Source: Eshraghiella sp045129695 (lineage in GTDB: Bacteria; Bacillota; Clostridia; Lachnospirales; Lachnospiraceae). From it: DNA of 64,000 nucleotides. The notes beneath the pieces are model-generated. The model saw only the letters and a program-made list of their open reading frames with translations. It did not search any database and was not told the origin of the DNA. Positions 54,298 through 63,425 of this stretch are shown piece after piece (position 1 is the first letter of the stretch; every line of letters starts with the position of its first letter). The DNA is taken from positions 100,855 through 164,854 of the forward strand of contig JBGVJZ010000012.1 in assembly GCA_045129695.1 (NCBI GenBank). The letters are read 5' to 3'. Both the position numbers and the translations under genes were made by a program.

Positions 54298-56055
54298 TTA
54301 TAAAAATTCTTCATCTTCCTCCAAAGGAATCTCTTCAACAGCTTCCACAGATTCATCATCCGGTTCTTCCGCTACCGGTTCTTCCGCTATCGGTTCTTCC
54401 GACAGCCCGATTACAAACTCTTCCGGCTCTTCAACAGCTTCCTCCTGTGGCACTTCATCCGTTATCTCCTGTGGTATTTCATCAGATGTCGCAGACATTT
54501 CTTCGAGTGACAATGCTATTTCAGCCTCCGCACCGGCAATTTCCTCTTCCACAGAATTTTCCATCTCTTCTTCCATTTCACTGTAATTAATCTTCTCATC
54601 CGAAATAGAATGTTTCTTCTCTGATTTGTTTGCAATCAGTACAACAATGAGACCAATTAATACTACCAGAAGAACTCCGGCAGCAACAATTGCTATATTT
54701 CTGATACGCAAAAGTCCCTCATTGGCATTCTTTAAAGATTCATTCTCAGATGAATAATCAAATGTACTTTCATGCTCGGTTGTAGCAGTTTCTTCAACAG
54801 TTGTGGTTTCCTCCTCAACTGAATTCATCTCCGTATGGGCAACTCTCTGAATCGTCTTTTCCACGGTATCATAGCAATACCAGCTATATGTACCATTCTG
54901 ATTCACAGCATAGAAATATGCAAAGCCTGGTTCTTCTGAATTAATATATGCTTTGATTTCCTTCTCACCAATCGTAATAGTGCCCGCCTTAGTATCTCCG
55001 GGTATAGAATCTGCCTTACCCGCATCAATTATAATATATCTGTTCTCAATAAAATCAATTGATATAAATGGATAAAAATTTTTTTCTTTTAAATCATATA
55101 TGTAAAAGTTTCCATTTGTTTCACCGTCTAAGAGGTAGAACAACTGCAGTTTAAGTTTATTATTGGTTGCTGCAAGAACTTCATTCTCACCATACTCAAT
55201 AATATTGGCTTCAAATCCCTCAGGAATCATTTCCCTGGAATAATCCGGACTGATATGATATACCGCATTATCAATCTTGACCTCCGTCCACTTCGGTGGC
55301 TCTGTTGGCGGCTCCGTTGTCGGAGGTTCAGTAGGCGGCTCAGATCGTACAACCGTAATGGTATAAGTCATTGTCTTACCATTTGGAGCATATGAGGTAA
55401 CTGTTATTACATTATTACCATAGACAAGATTGGTTGTATTTCCGCTAATTGCTGTTCTTCCACCCTGTGATGATGTTGCAACAACATCAACAGCTGTAAC
55501 ATCTGTTCCTACATATGCGGTATACTGCATTGTCCATTTAGCAAATGCAGGACTTAATGATGCACCCGCAACCTGAAGAGTACTTAAGGTTGCATCATCC
55601 GACCCCGGTGCCCAGATTTTAACTGAAGCATTCTGATATGCCGGTTCAAATCCGGCAATATTTTTATCAATAAAGGTATCGCCCACAATGGAAAAACTGC
55701 TCGTTCCCGTCTGTGCTGCTTTGAAGGTAAAATTCCATGTCATACTGGTTGGTACACCGGATTCCAAATAATTAACCGGTATACTTCCTGAATAAGAGCT
55801 GCCATCAGCATCACCGCCCACATACGTAAACATTGCCGGGTCATATTTAAGCTCAAACATGGCCGCATATAAACCTATGGGGCAATTCAGTGTAACCGTA
55901 ACATTGATATCCTGACCTACAATAACATCAGTAGTGCTTGTAGTAACAACTACACTTTCTCCCGCTGCTTTAACTGTATTAACTTCCAGACCTGTTACCA
56001 TCAAAAAAGTCATTATGCCAACCAGAACAGCTGCCAATATTCTTTTTATTTTCAT
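54298..56055 (-). CDS. Membrane-anchored cohesin-domain protein
   Basis: 585 residues. Signal peptide (1-31). Residues about 32-150 read as a cohesin fold (VVVTTSTTDVIVGQDINVTVTL...GLYAAMFELKYDPAMFTYVGG). A cadherin-like beta-sandwich (DATLSTLQVAGASLSP..., about 155-240) follows, then a PTEPP linker, a beta domain of about 130 residues, a Glu/Thr-rich stalk, one transmembrane helix (IAIVAAGVLLVVLIGLIVVLIA, about 450-475) and a very acidic cytoplasmic tail of about 110 residues. Start overlaps the stop of the dockerin gene (ATGA). I infer a surface receptor for the partner's dockerin. Confidence 0.8.
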   Translation of the reverse strand: MKIKRILAAVLVGIMTFLMVTGLEVNTVKAAGESVVVTTSTTDVIVGQDINVTVTLNCPIGLYAAMFELKYDPAMFTYVGGDADGSSYSGSIPVNYLESGVPTSMTWNFTFKAAQTGTSSFSIVGDTFIDKNIAGFEPAYQNASVKIWAPGSDDATLSTLQVAGASLSPAFAKWTMQYTAYVGTDVTAVDVVATSSQGGRTAISGNTTNLVYGNNVITVTSYAPNGKTMTYTITVVRSEPPTEPPTTEPPTEPPKWTEVKIDNAVYHISPDYSREMIPEGFEANIIEYGENEVLAATNNKLKLQLFYLLDGETNGNFYIYDLKEKNFYPFISIDFIENRYIIIDAGKADSIPGDTKAGTITIGEKEIKAYINSEEPGFAYFYAVNQNGTYSWYCYDTVEKTIQRVAHTEMNSVEEETTTVEETATTEHESTFDYSSENESLKNANEGLLRIRNIAIVAAGVLLVVLIGLIVVLIANKSEKKHSISDEKINYSEMEEEMENSVEEEIAGAEAEIALSLEEMSATSDEIPQEITDEVPQEEAVEEPEEFVIGLSEEPIAEEPVAEEPDDESVEAVEEIPLEEDEEFL

Positions 56056-58340
56056 GATGCCGCCTCCCTAATCTGTGGTATTGGTGTATTTTCCAAAATG
56101 TATTTCTTGATTACCGCAAAATCAAACAGGTTAATTCCTTCTGACTGCTGATATGCATCCCCTGCAATCAGATAAACTCCCGTAAGCCCGCTATTCTCAA
56201 GAATTACTTTCTTAACATACGCAAAGTCAAACAAATCTATTTTACCATCTCCGTTTACATCTCCGTAAATGATGATTGTATATTTACTATACTCAAACCC
56301 ATTTCCATCAATAACACACACAACATCACCTGTTCCAACAACGGAATCCCCGGTCTTGACATTTCCCTTTGCATCCTTTATAACAACAGAACCGTTAAAT
56401 ACCTCTAATCTTGCAGAAGCCGTCTCAACAGTATCTCCAACCGTAAATCCGTTTAGAAGTGTTGAATCAGCATTAAGCTGTAATTCCTTGAGATTAATTG
56501 TCGTCTGTGTATATTTAATTATCTTAACCGTGTAAGTCTTTTTAACAGATTTATCAGTTGATGAAGGATATACATTAATTGATATTGTATTAAGTCCCTC
56601 ACTCAATTTAATTCCTGATATTGTTCCTCCCGTACATTGTGTAGCCGCACCGCCGTAAACATATTCAGTATATGCTATTGAGGATTCGGCACCATAGTAC
56701 AAATCAAGTGTTTCAACCTTATTATCAACTGTCATGGTATATTCATATTTAAGCTTATCAAAGCTTTCCTTAAAGCCCCCTATAGAGGTACTCAATGTTG
56801 TGAGATATGTGCTTCCTTCACTCCTTGTAACATTGACAGTATAGGTCTTTGAAGTACCATATTCTGATGTACACACTATTTTAAAAGAATTCTTTCCAAC
56901 CTTTAGGTCAAATGCTCCCGTTCCGGATATTTTGGAGGTTGTACTTGCAATTGCCTTAGCACTGATATTAACCTTAATCATATCATACGGAACAATTATC
57001 GAATATGTATTGGTATCCATATAAAAAGTAGGTGTAAGACCCAGCTTGGATGTCTTGCCCTCAATTGTTGTACCTGTTATTGAAATGCCCGACAGCTTAT
57101 AATTAGGATTACCATCACCTTCCGGCATCGGACACGCCTTTTCAGGCATATTGTTATAAATTGGGATTCTGAAAACGAAATTCGAATCCAGTATTCCGTT
57201 ATTCGCATATGCATTACGGACATTGTAACCCTCATTAATAGGTGCAAGAAGATTCTGCATATACTGCTTCCAGTAATAATATTGTTTATCAACAACGCTG
57301 AATTTCTGGAAATAGATGGTATCTTGTCCAATTTTAATATAACCCGTAGAAACCTTTGAAGCACCACCTATAATAGCCTTATACTGGGTATTCCAGCCTT
57401 CTTTCTGAGCTTCTGCAACACCATTTTTAAGAACAGCTTCTGCCGTACTTCCTGATGCTCCTATGTTAAAGAAATTGTAATATGTAACACCATCAGAACC
57501 CTTCTGACCGGATGCAAGCTTGTCTGTTAAAGCATATTTTCCGGTAGAAGAATTGTAAGTGCCCCTGCCTTTTTCCTGTAAAAGTCTGGCACACAGATGA
57601 ATCGGACTTACACCATATTCCTGACCTGCTTCCATAAGCACAGTGGCATATGTTTTATTATTGCTTCCGCCTACGACAGCATAATCACAGTCCATAAAAC
57701 TATTATCCATCATTTTCTTAAGCACTTCATAGGTCTGATATGTCTCATTAAAGCTCAACATCTCAAACTGGAAAATATTCTCTTCCGTAAGCCAGTTTCT
57801 AGGGTCCATTACATAAGCAACAGCACCGGTTGATGCCTGTACCCATCCGCCTCCGCACAATTCAACCCAGTCATTACTGGTCCAGTTGAACGCTCCGGAC
57901 ATTTCAAAATCCTTCCATGCAGTAGGTGTCTTAAACCATTTACCATTAATTCCCATGATATTGTTAGGCATAAGATTTCTTGCTAATTTCATCTCATTCT
58001 TAAGCACATCATTAGTCCAGTCAAGTCCTGTATTAAACGCAACAAACGTCCAATTAGGATGTGCCTGATGAAGTGCCCTTAACATTGGCTTGTATGATTC
58101 AGGAAAAGCAGCTATGGACTGCTCAAATGAATTATTCTGTGTTGTCGTCTCAGGCTGTGTCGTCTCAGGCTGTGCCGTCTCAGACTGTGTCGTTGTTACT
58201 GCCTCAGATGTACCTGCTGCTTCGGTCTCATCAGCATACACATTGACGGCAAAACCTCCAAAAGCAGTAAAACCCATAACCAAAATCATTATAAGACATA
58301 TTAAACTTTTAACTCTGTAATATTTTGTATATTTGTACAT
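56052..58340 (-). CDS. Probable N-acetylglucosaminidase with C-terminal dockerin
   Basis: 762 residues. Signal peptide (about 1-36), a T/E/Q-P repeat linker (QSETAQPETTQPETT), then a LytG/LytD-like glucosaminidase region (about 75-380) with SYKPMLRALHQAHPNWTFVAF, DPRNWL and SPIHLCARLLQEKG..TYNSSTG...YYNFFNIGA. Cadherin-like beta-sandwich repeats follow (about 410-660). The C-terminus is a type I-like dockerin: DVNGDGKIDLFDFAYVKKVIL has perfect EF-hand spacing, while the second repeat (GDAYQQSEGINLFDFAVIKKYIL) is degenerate. Secreted; likely cleaves peptidoglycan. Overlaps the cohesin gene by 4 bases. Confidence 0.82.
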   Translation of the reverse strand: MYKYTKYYRVKSLICLIMILVMGFTAFGGFAVNVYADETEAAGTSEAVTTTQSETAQPETTQPETTTQNNSFEQSIAAFPESYKPMLRALHQAHPNWTFVAFNTGLDWTNDVLKNEMKLARNLMPNNIMGINGKWFKTPTAWKDFEMSGAFNWTSNDWVELCGGGWVQASTGAVAYVMDPRNWLTEENIFQFEMLSFNETYQTYEVLKKMMDNSFMDCDYAVVGGSNNKTYATVLMEAGQEYGVSPIHLCARLLQEKGRGTYNSSTGKYALTDKLASGQKGSDGVTYYNFFNIGASGSTAEAVLKNGVAEAQKEGWNTQYKAIIGGASKVSTGYIKIGQDTIYFQKFSVVDKQYYYWKQYMQNLLAPINEGYNVRNAYANNGILDSNFVFRIPIYNNMPEKACPMPEGDGNPNYKLSGISITGTTIEGKTSKLGLTPTFYMDTNTYSIIVPYDMIKVNISAKAIASTTSKISGTGAFDLKVGKNSFKIVCTSEYGTSKTYTVNVTRSEGSTYLTTLSTSIGGFKESFDKLKYEYTMTVDNKVETLDLYYGAESSIAYTEYVYGGAATQCTGGTISGIKLSEGLNTISINVYPSSTDKSVKKTYTVKIIKYTQTTINLKELQLNADSTLLNGFTVGDTVETASARLEVFNGSVVIKDAKGNVKTGDSVVGTGDVVCVIDGNGFEYSKYTIIIYGDVNGDGKIDLFDFAYVKKVILENSGLTGVYLIAGDAYQQSEGINLFDFAVIKKYILENTPIPQIREAAS

Positions 58341-58386
58341 TATTTTCTTCCTTTGTTGCTTTTATCCAACAAGCCTATTATAAAAA

Positions 58387-58420
58387 ATTGCAGTCTAAAG
58401 GTCAACCTTTTGACTGCAAT
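58387..58420 (-). terminator. Terminator of purD
   Basis: ATTGCAGTC pairs with GACTGCAAT, with inner AAAGGT/ACCTTT, followed by TTTTTTA on the minus strand. Confidence 0.85.
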
Positions 58421-58453
58421 TCCATGTATTACCATTTATGATTTTTCTGTGAA

Positions 58454-59725
58454 CTATGCCTCGTCAATTGCTTTACCAATATCGTTACGCATATATTTAT
58501 TCTCAAAATTAATCCATTTGGTTGCCTCATAAGCATTACTTCTTGCTTCTTTAAGAGTTGCACCCTTTGCAGTAATTCCAAGTACTCGTCCGCCGTTAGT
58601 TACAATACCATCGTCTGTAAGCTTTGTGCCTGCATGGAAGCAATAATAACCTTCGTTGTTCTCAAAATTTTCAAAGCCTGTAATAAGCTTGCCCTTCTCA
58701 TAAGCAAGAGGATACCCGTCTGACGCAAGCACTACACATACACAGGCATTATCTTCGAACTGTAAATCAAGCTTATCAAGCGTTCCATCAACACAAGCCT
58801 CAAAAACATCAATAATGTCATTCTTAAGTCTCGGAAGAACAACCTGTGCCTCAGGGTCACCAAATCTTGCGTTATACTCCAATACCTTAGGTCCCTTTGG
58901 TGTAAGCATTAATCCGAAGAAAATAACTCCCTTAAATTCTCTTCCTTCTGCCTTCATCGCATCAACGGTTGCCTGATAAATGTATTTGTGGCAGAACTCA
59001 TCAACCTCTGATGTATAGAAAGGACTTGGTGAAAATGTACCCATTCCACCTGTATTAAGACCTTCGTCACCATCCTTTGCGCGCTTATGATCCTGTGCTG
59101 ATGACATAATCTTGATGGTGTTACCATCTACAAAGGACAATACGGAAACTTCACGTCCAACCATGAATTCTTCAATTACAATCTTGTCTCCTGCTGAACC
59201 AAACTGCTTGTCAAGCATAAGAGTCTTAACACCTTCCTGTGCTTCTTCTTTGGTATTGCAGATTAAAACACCCTTACCGAGCGCAAGTCCGTCCGCTTTA
59301 AGAACAATCGGAAAATCCGCTGTCTCAAGGTAACGGAGTGCCTCTTCAGGTGAGGTAAATGTCTCATAAGCAGCTGTAGGAATATTATATTTCTTCATTA
59401 AATCCTTAGAAAATGCCTTAGAACCCTCAAGAATTGCTGCGTTCTTGCGAGGTCCGAACACCTTCAGGCCTTCTGCTTCAAATGCATCAACAACACCGCC
59501 TACCAGTGGATCATCCATACCGATTACGGTTAAATCAATTGCATTATCCTTGGCAAAAGCCACCAGACTGTCAAATTCCATTGCTCCTATTGGAACACAC
59601 TCTGCAATCTGACCTATTCCGGCATTACCCGGAGCACAATATATTTTATCAACCCGGGAACTTTTTGAACATGCATATGCAATTGCATGCTCACGTCCGC
59701 CGCTTCCTACAATAAGTACTTTCAT
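58454..59725 (-). CDS. purD: Phosphoribosylamine-glycine ligase
   Basis: 423 residues from ATG at 59725 after AAGGAG. N-terminal KVLIVGSGGREHAIA, ATP-grasp core with ALGKGVLI, C-terminal NARFGDPEAQVVLPRL. Makes GAR in purine synthesis. Last of purE-purM-purN-purD. Confidence 0.97.
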   Translation of the reverse strand: MKVLIVGSGGREHAIAYACSKSSRVDKIYCAPGNAGIGQIAECVPIGAMEFDSLVAFAKDNAIDLTVIGMDDPLVGGVVDAFEAEGLKVFGPRKNAAILEGSKAFSKDLMKKYNIPTAAYETFTSPEEALRYLETADFPIVLKADGLALGKGVLICNTKEEAQEGVKTLMLDKQFGSAGDKIVIEEFMVGREVSVLSFVDGNTIKIMSSAQDHKRAKDGDEGLNTGGMGTFSPSPFYTSEVDEFCHKYIYQATVDAMKAEGREFKGVIFFGLMLTPKGPKVLEYNARFGDPEAQVVLPRLKNDIIDVFEACVDGTLDKLDLQFEDNACVCVVLASDGYPLAYEKGKLITGFENFENNEGYYCFHAGTKLTDDGIVTNGGRVLGITAKGATLKEARSNAYEATKWINFENKYMRNDIGKAIDEA

Positions 59726-59735
59726 ATATATCTCC

Positions 59736-60329
59736 TTATATCTCGTTATTAGCAATCATATCAATTGCCTTTGGCAGAATAATCCATTCTGCCTGCTCCA
59801 TAACCCTCTTCTGAAGTATCCCCGGAGTATCACCATCTTCAACCATAACCGGTTTCTGCAAAATAATAGCACCCGTATCAGTTCCTTCGTCAACAAAATG
59901 TACTGTTGCACCTGTTACCTTAACACCTCTTGCAAGAGCCGCCTCATGCACCTTAAGTCCATAATAGCCCTTTCCGCAGAAAGATGGAATTAATGAAGGA
60001 TGTATATTAATAATTCTGTTTCTGTACGCTTCAACCATTGCCGCAGGAATTGCTACAAGGAAACCTGCAAGAACAATTAAATCAGGCTCGTACTTAGCAA
60101 CACCCTTTAAAAGCACTTCGTTAAAAACATCCCTACTTGCATAATCCTTAGGAGAAATACACTCCGCTGCAACACCATAGTTCTTAGCTCTTGTAAGAGC
60201 GTAAGCTCCCGCATTATTACTGATTACTGCTTCAATAGAAGCATTGCGTATGGTTCCATTATCAATTGCATCCATTATAGCCTGAAGATTAGTTCCTCCG
60301 CCTGATACCAAAACAACTATTCTTAACAT
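59736..60329 (-). CDS. purN: Phosphoribosylglycinamide formyltransferase
   Basis: 197 residues. RIVVLVSGGGTNLQAI at the start, catalytic Asn/His in RIINIHPSLIPSF and Asp in HFVDEGTDTGAII. Uses 10-formyl-THF to make FGAR. Overlaps the purM end by 7 bases. Confidence 0.97.
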   Translation of the reverse strand: MLRIVVLVSGGGTNLQAIMDAIDNGTIRNASIEAVISNNAGAYALTRAKNYGVAAECISPKDYASRDVFNEVLLKGVAKYEPDLIVLAGFLVAIPAAMVEAYRNRIINIHPSLIPSFCGKGYYGLKVHEAALARGVKVTGATVHFVDEGTDTGAIILQKPVMVEDGDTPGILQKRVMEQAEWIILPKAIDMIANNEI

Positions 60330-61348
60330 ATAGTTACACCCTTTTCACCTGCAACTGCCTTACCAAGAATAAAAGCCTCTTCTCCTGCTGCATTAATTGC
60401 TGCAACTGTCTTATCTGCATCCTCAGGTCTTACTGCAAGGCACATACCTACACCCATATTAAATGTGTTGTACATCATCTCTTCTGCAATATTTCCTTCT
60501 TCTGCTAACATTTTGAAGATTGCAGGAATCTCATAGCTGTCCTTCTTGACCTCTGCTCTGATTCCTTCAGGAAGCATTCTTGGAATGTTCTCATAGAAAC
60601 CGCCGCCTGTAATATGGCTGCAGCCTCTTACTCTTACACCTGCATCCTTAACTGACTTAAGTGCCTTAACATAGATTCTTGTAGGCTCCAAAAGTGCCTC
60701 TCCAAGTGTTCTTCCGAGTGAATCATAATATGTATCCAGCGTCTCTTTGTCCATATTGAACACCTTACGGACAAGTGAGAAACCATTGCTGTGAACACCT
60801 GATGATTTAATTCCGACAAGTACGTCACCATCCTGGATTTCATTACCTGTAATTAAGTCTTTTTCATCAACAACGCCTACTGAAAAACCTGCAAGGTCGT
60901 ATTCATCCTCAGGCATAAGACCAGGATGCTCTGCTGTCTCTCCTCCGACGAGAGCACATCCCGCCTGCTTGCAGCCCTCTGCAACACCCTTAACGATTGT
61001 AGCAATCTTCTCAGGATAGTTCTTGCCACATGCAATATAATCAAGGAAAAATAACGGTTCACCACCTGCACATGCAACGTCATTAACACACATTGCAACA
61101 GCATCAATACCGATTGTATCATGCTTGTCCATAATAAAAGCTAACTTAACCTTGGTTCCACAACCATCGGTTCCTGATAACAAAACAGGATTCTCCATAT
61201 TCTTAATCGCATTCATGGAGAAGGCTCCTGAAAATCCGCCAATGCCGCCCATTACCTCAGGTCTCATTGTTCCCTTAACATATTCCTTCATAAGTTCAAC
61301 TGACTTATATCCTGCTTCAATATCAACTCCGGCTTTCTTGTAATCCAT
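60323..61348 (-). CDS. purM: Phosphoribosylformylglycinamidine cyclo-ligase
   Basis: 341 residues from ATG at 61348, after TGGAGGAAA; longer in-frame start rejected. DYKKAGVDIEAG start, GTDGCGTKVKLAF and GGETAEHPGLM motifs. Makes AIR in purine synthesis. One base after purE. Confidence 0.97.
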   Translation of the reverse strand: MDYKKAGVDIEAGYKSVELMKEYVKGTMRPEVMGGIGGFSGAFSMNAIKNMENPVLLSGTDGCGTKVKLAFIMDKHDTIGIDAVAMCVNDVACAGGEPLFFLDYIACGKNYPEKIATIVKGVAEGCKQAGCALVGGETAEHPGLMPEDEYDLAGFSVGVVDEKDLITGNEIQDGDVLVGIKSSGVHSNGFSLVRKVFNMDKETLDTYYDSLGRTLGEALLEPTRIYVKALKSVKDAGVRVRGCSHITGGGFYENIPRMLPEGIRAEVKKDSYEIPAIFKMLAEEGNIAEEMMYNTFNMGVGMCLAVRPEDADKTVAAINAAGEEAFILGKAVAGEKGVTIC

Positions 61349-61349
61349 T

Positions 61350-61862
61350 TTACATTTCCTCCATGTACTTTTTGTAACCAACGTTTTCAATTTTGTCTTT
61401 CTTCTTCATAACGCCGGCTTTTAAATCTTCTTTGTATTCTTTTAATTTGGTAAGAAGCTCCTCATCAGAAACAGCAAGTATCTTAGCTGCCATAAGTGCC
61501 GCATTGGCACCTCCGTTAATAGCAACTGTTGCTACAGGAATTCCGCTTGGCATCTGAACAATTGAATATAGTGAATCAACTCCGCCAAGTGACTGAGTGT
61601 GAATAGGTACACCTACAACGGGCATTGGGAAAATAGCTGCACACATACCAGGTAAATGAGCTGCTCCGCCCGCACCGGCAATAATCACTTTAATTCCTTT
61701 TTCTTCCGCCTTGTTAGCATAGTCAAAAAACACATCCGGCATACGATGTGCTGAGATAATTGTCATCTCATAATCAATACCAAATTTCTCTAAGATTTCT
61801 GCGGCCTTGCTCATCACTCCGAGGTCTGAGTCACTGCCCATAACAATTCCTACTTTTGCCAT
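61350..61862 (-). CDS. purE: N5-carboxyaminoimidazole ribonucleotide mutase
   Basis: 170 residues. Class I PurE: VGIVMGSDSDL at the start, ISAHRMPD with catalytic His, and GGAAHLPGMCA. First purine gene in the run; the two membrane-protein genes and pyrE lie upstream and may be in the same unit. No purine riboswitch seen in the short gap. Confidence 0.96.
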   Translation of the reverse strand: MAKVGIVMGSDSDLGVMSKAAEILEKFGIDYEMTIISAHRMPDVFFDYANKAEEKGIKVIIAGAGGAAHLPGMCAAIFPMPVVGVPIHTQSLGGVDSLYSIVQMPSGIPVATVAINGGANAALMAAKILAVSDEELLTKLKEYKEDLKAGVMKKKDKIENVGYKKYMEEM

Positions 61863-61878
61863 TTTAAAAACTCCTTTT

Positions 61879-62190
61879 CTATAATCCTACAACAAATAAC
61901 ATAAACATAATAATTGACATAATACCATTAAGTAAAGACCCTGTAAAAGAAAATGTGTAATACCTGTCTAATTCTTTGTAGCTTAACATCCCGATTATCA
62001 TGCCAAAAAAAGCTACCGCAAATGATGTCAGGGCAATCTCTCCGACAAGGCTTCCTCCTTTGCCATTAGCCTGATAGGAAACAGTTATCGCCCATATTAA
62101 CAAAGCTATTGCGCACACAAACATAATCGTTGATATAACACCGCCGATGCTATGCTTCTTAGTAGAAAATTTATATCTGTACTTTGCCAT
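61879..62190 (-). CDS. Small membrane protein, DUF6142-like
   Basis: 103 residues from ATG at 62190, with AAAGGA upstream. Three to four hydrophobic helices; Lys-rich start (KYRYKFSTKKHSIGGVIST). Family assignment is tentative and function unknown. It overlaps the vanZ-like end by about 20 bases and precedes purE by 16. Confidence 0.6.
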   Translation of the reverse strand: MAKYRYKFSTKKHSIGGVISTIMFVCAIALLIWAITVSYQANGKGGSLVGEIALTSFAVAFFGMIIGMLSYKELDRYYTFSFTGSLLNGIMSIIMFMLFVVGL

Positions 62191-62650
62191 TAGCTCTGTT
62201 CCTTTCAATTCTTATATGAATTACATATACTCCCGCTCCGATAATTCCACCTATCGTATTAAGAATTAAATCATCCACATCAAAGCTTCCAACCTTTGTT
62301 ACTAACTGAATAATCTCAACACATAATGAAATATCAAAGGTCATTATCGCCACTTCCAAAAAACCAATACTTCTTCCTATAACAGGTATTATAAACAAGC
62401 CAAACGGAATAAATGCTGCCACATTACCTGCTATATTCATCCAGACTGCATGGTTTCCAAGTCTGTCACGTTTGATAATAAATCTTCTAATCTCATGGAA
62501 TGGAATAAGATTGAGACTGTAATCCCTTGTTGCACTCCTGCCCATATTCTCTGCAAAAAACAGAAAATATACCAAAACACATCCATAAATCATAAACAAA
62601 ACAATACTTATTTTTCTTCTGGTGGTACTATCCTTAAAAATTCCGGACAA
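62171..62650 (-). CDS. VanZ-like membrane protein
   Basis: 159 residues from a TTG at 62650, 7 bases after GGAGG. Four hydrophobic helices and the VanZ pattern NLIPFHEIRRFI ... NIAGNVAAFIPFGLFIPVIG... ...CVEIIQLVTKVGSFDVDDLILNTIGGIIG. VanZ raises teicoplanin resistance in enterococci; most homologues, like this one, are not linked to van genes. Confidence 0.85.
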   Translation of the reverse strand: MSGIFKDSTTRRKISIVLFMIYGCVLVYFLFFAENMGRSATRDYSLNLIPFHEIRRFIIKRDRLGNHAVWMNIAGNVAAFIPFGLFIIPVIGRSIGFLEVAIMTFDISLCVEIIQLVTKVGSFDVDDLILNTIGGIIGAGVYVIHIRIERNRANGKVQI

Positions 62651-62667
62651 GTAAATACCTCCAAACC

Positions 62668-63345
62668 TTACTGTTCTGCACCATACTGAGCATAATAATC
62701 ATCAATGGCTGCCTTAAGAGTGTCATCGATAATTACCTGTCCTTTATATGGTCTGTTATATAAATGTTCAATTACATCTGCCATAGTAACAATAGCAGTT
62801 GTCTTAATTCCGTAATTCTCTTCAATCTCAGAAAGTGCACTCTTAGTACCCTTACCTCTTTCCATTCTGTCAACAGAAACCACAAGTCCAAGAACATCCA
62901 CATCACCCTGAGCCTTGATAATCGGAAGTGTCTCTTCAATAGATGTACCCGCTGTAGTTACATCTTCGATAATTACTACCTTATTACCATCTTCAATAGG
63001 ACTTCCAAGTAAAATTCCTGTATCACCATGATCTTTAATCTCTTTACGGTTAGAGCAATATCCAATATCAGCACCATACAACTCATCAATAGCTGCTGCT
63101 GTAGTTACTGAAAGAGGAATTCCCTTATATGCAGGTCCGAATAAAATATCAAAATCCGTACCATATTTCTCGTTAATAGCTTTAGCATAATACTGTCCAA
63201 GCTTTCTTAACTGTGAACCTGTACGGTAAAATCCTGTATTAATAAAAAAAGGTGTCTTTCTTCCGCTCTTAGTTACGAAATCACCGAACTTAAGAACCTT
63301 GCAATCCACCATAAACTCAATAAATTCCTGTTTGTACTGTTCCAT
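62668..63345 (-). CDS. pyrE: Orotate phosphoribosyltransferase
   Basis: 225 residues. Binds PRPP through VVIIEDVTTAGTSIEETLP, the type I phosphoribosyltransferase motif; FGPAYKGIPL near residue 65. Makes OMP in pyrimidine synthesis. CAAGGAGG ribosome site. 17 bases ahead of the vanZ-like gene. No other pyr gene nearby. Confidence 0.96.
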   Translation of the reverse strand: MEQYKQEFIEFMVDCKVLKFGDFVTKSGRKTPFFINTGFYRTGSQLRKLGQYYAKAINEKYGTDFDILFGPAYKGIPLSVTTAAAIDELYGADIGYCSNRKEIKDHGDTGILLGSPIEDGNKVVIIEDVTTAGTSIEETLPIIKAQGDVDVLGLVVSVDRMERGKGTKSALSEIEENYGIKTTAIVTMADVIEHLYNRPYKGQVIIDDTLKAAIDDYYAQYGAEQ

Positions 63346-63367
63346 TTTATTAAAACCTCCTTGTATT

Positions 63368-63390
63368 TACAGGGGTTCCTGGGAACCCCT
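63368..63390. terminator. Hairpin between the integrase remnant and pyrE
   Basis: AGGGGTTC pairs with GAACCCCT around a 4-base loop. T-rich sequence follows only on the plus strand; on the minus strand it could still end the integrase transcript. Confidence 0.5.
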
Positions 63391-63425
63391 TATTCTCAAA
63401 ATTGCCTTACTACACACTTTTGAGC

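Noticed and set aside
53800..54300. CtsR heptads or a CIRCE element at the clpC operon
   Set aside because: Neither pattern is visible; only the TGTTATA inverted repeat is present.
54380..54450. Tandem repeats (GAACCGGTAGCGGAAGA type) in the cohesin gene
   Set aside because: They code for repeated EEP/VAEEP residues in the acidic tail; no separate DNA element.
55290..55345. Repeat of TCCGTTGGCGG-type sequence
   Set aside because: It encodes the PTEPP linker; ordinary low-complexity coding repeat.
61863..62170. Purine riboswitch ahead of purE
   Set aside because: The gap is 16 bases and filled by a small membrane-protein gene; no aptamer core seen.
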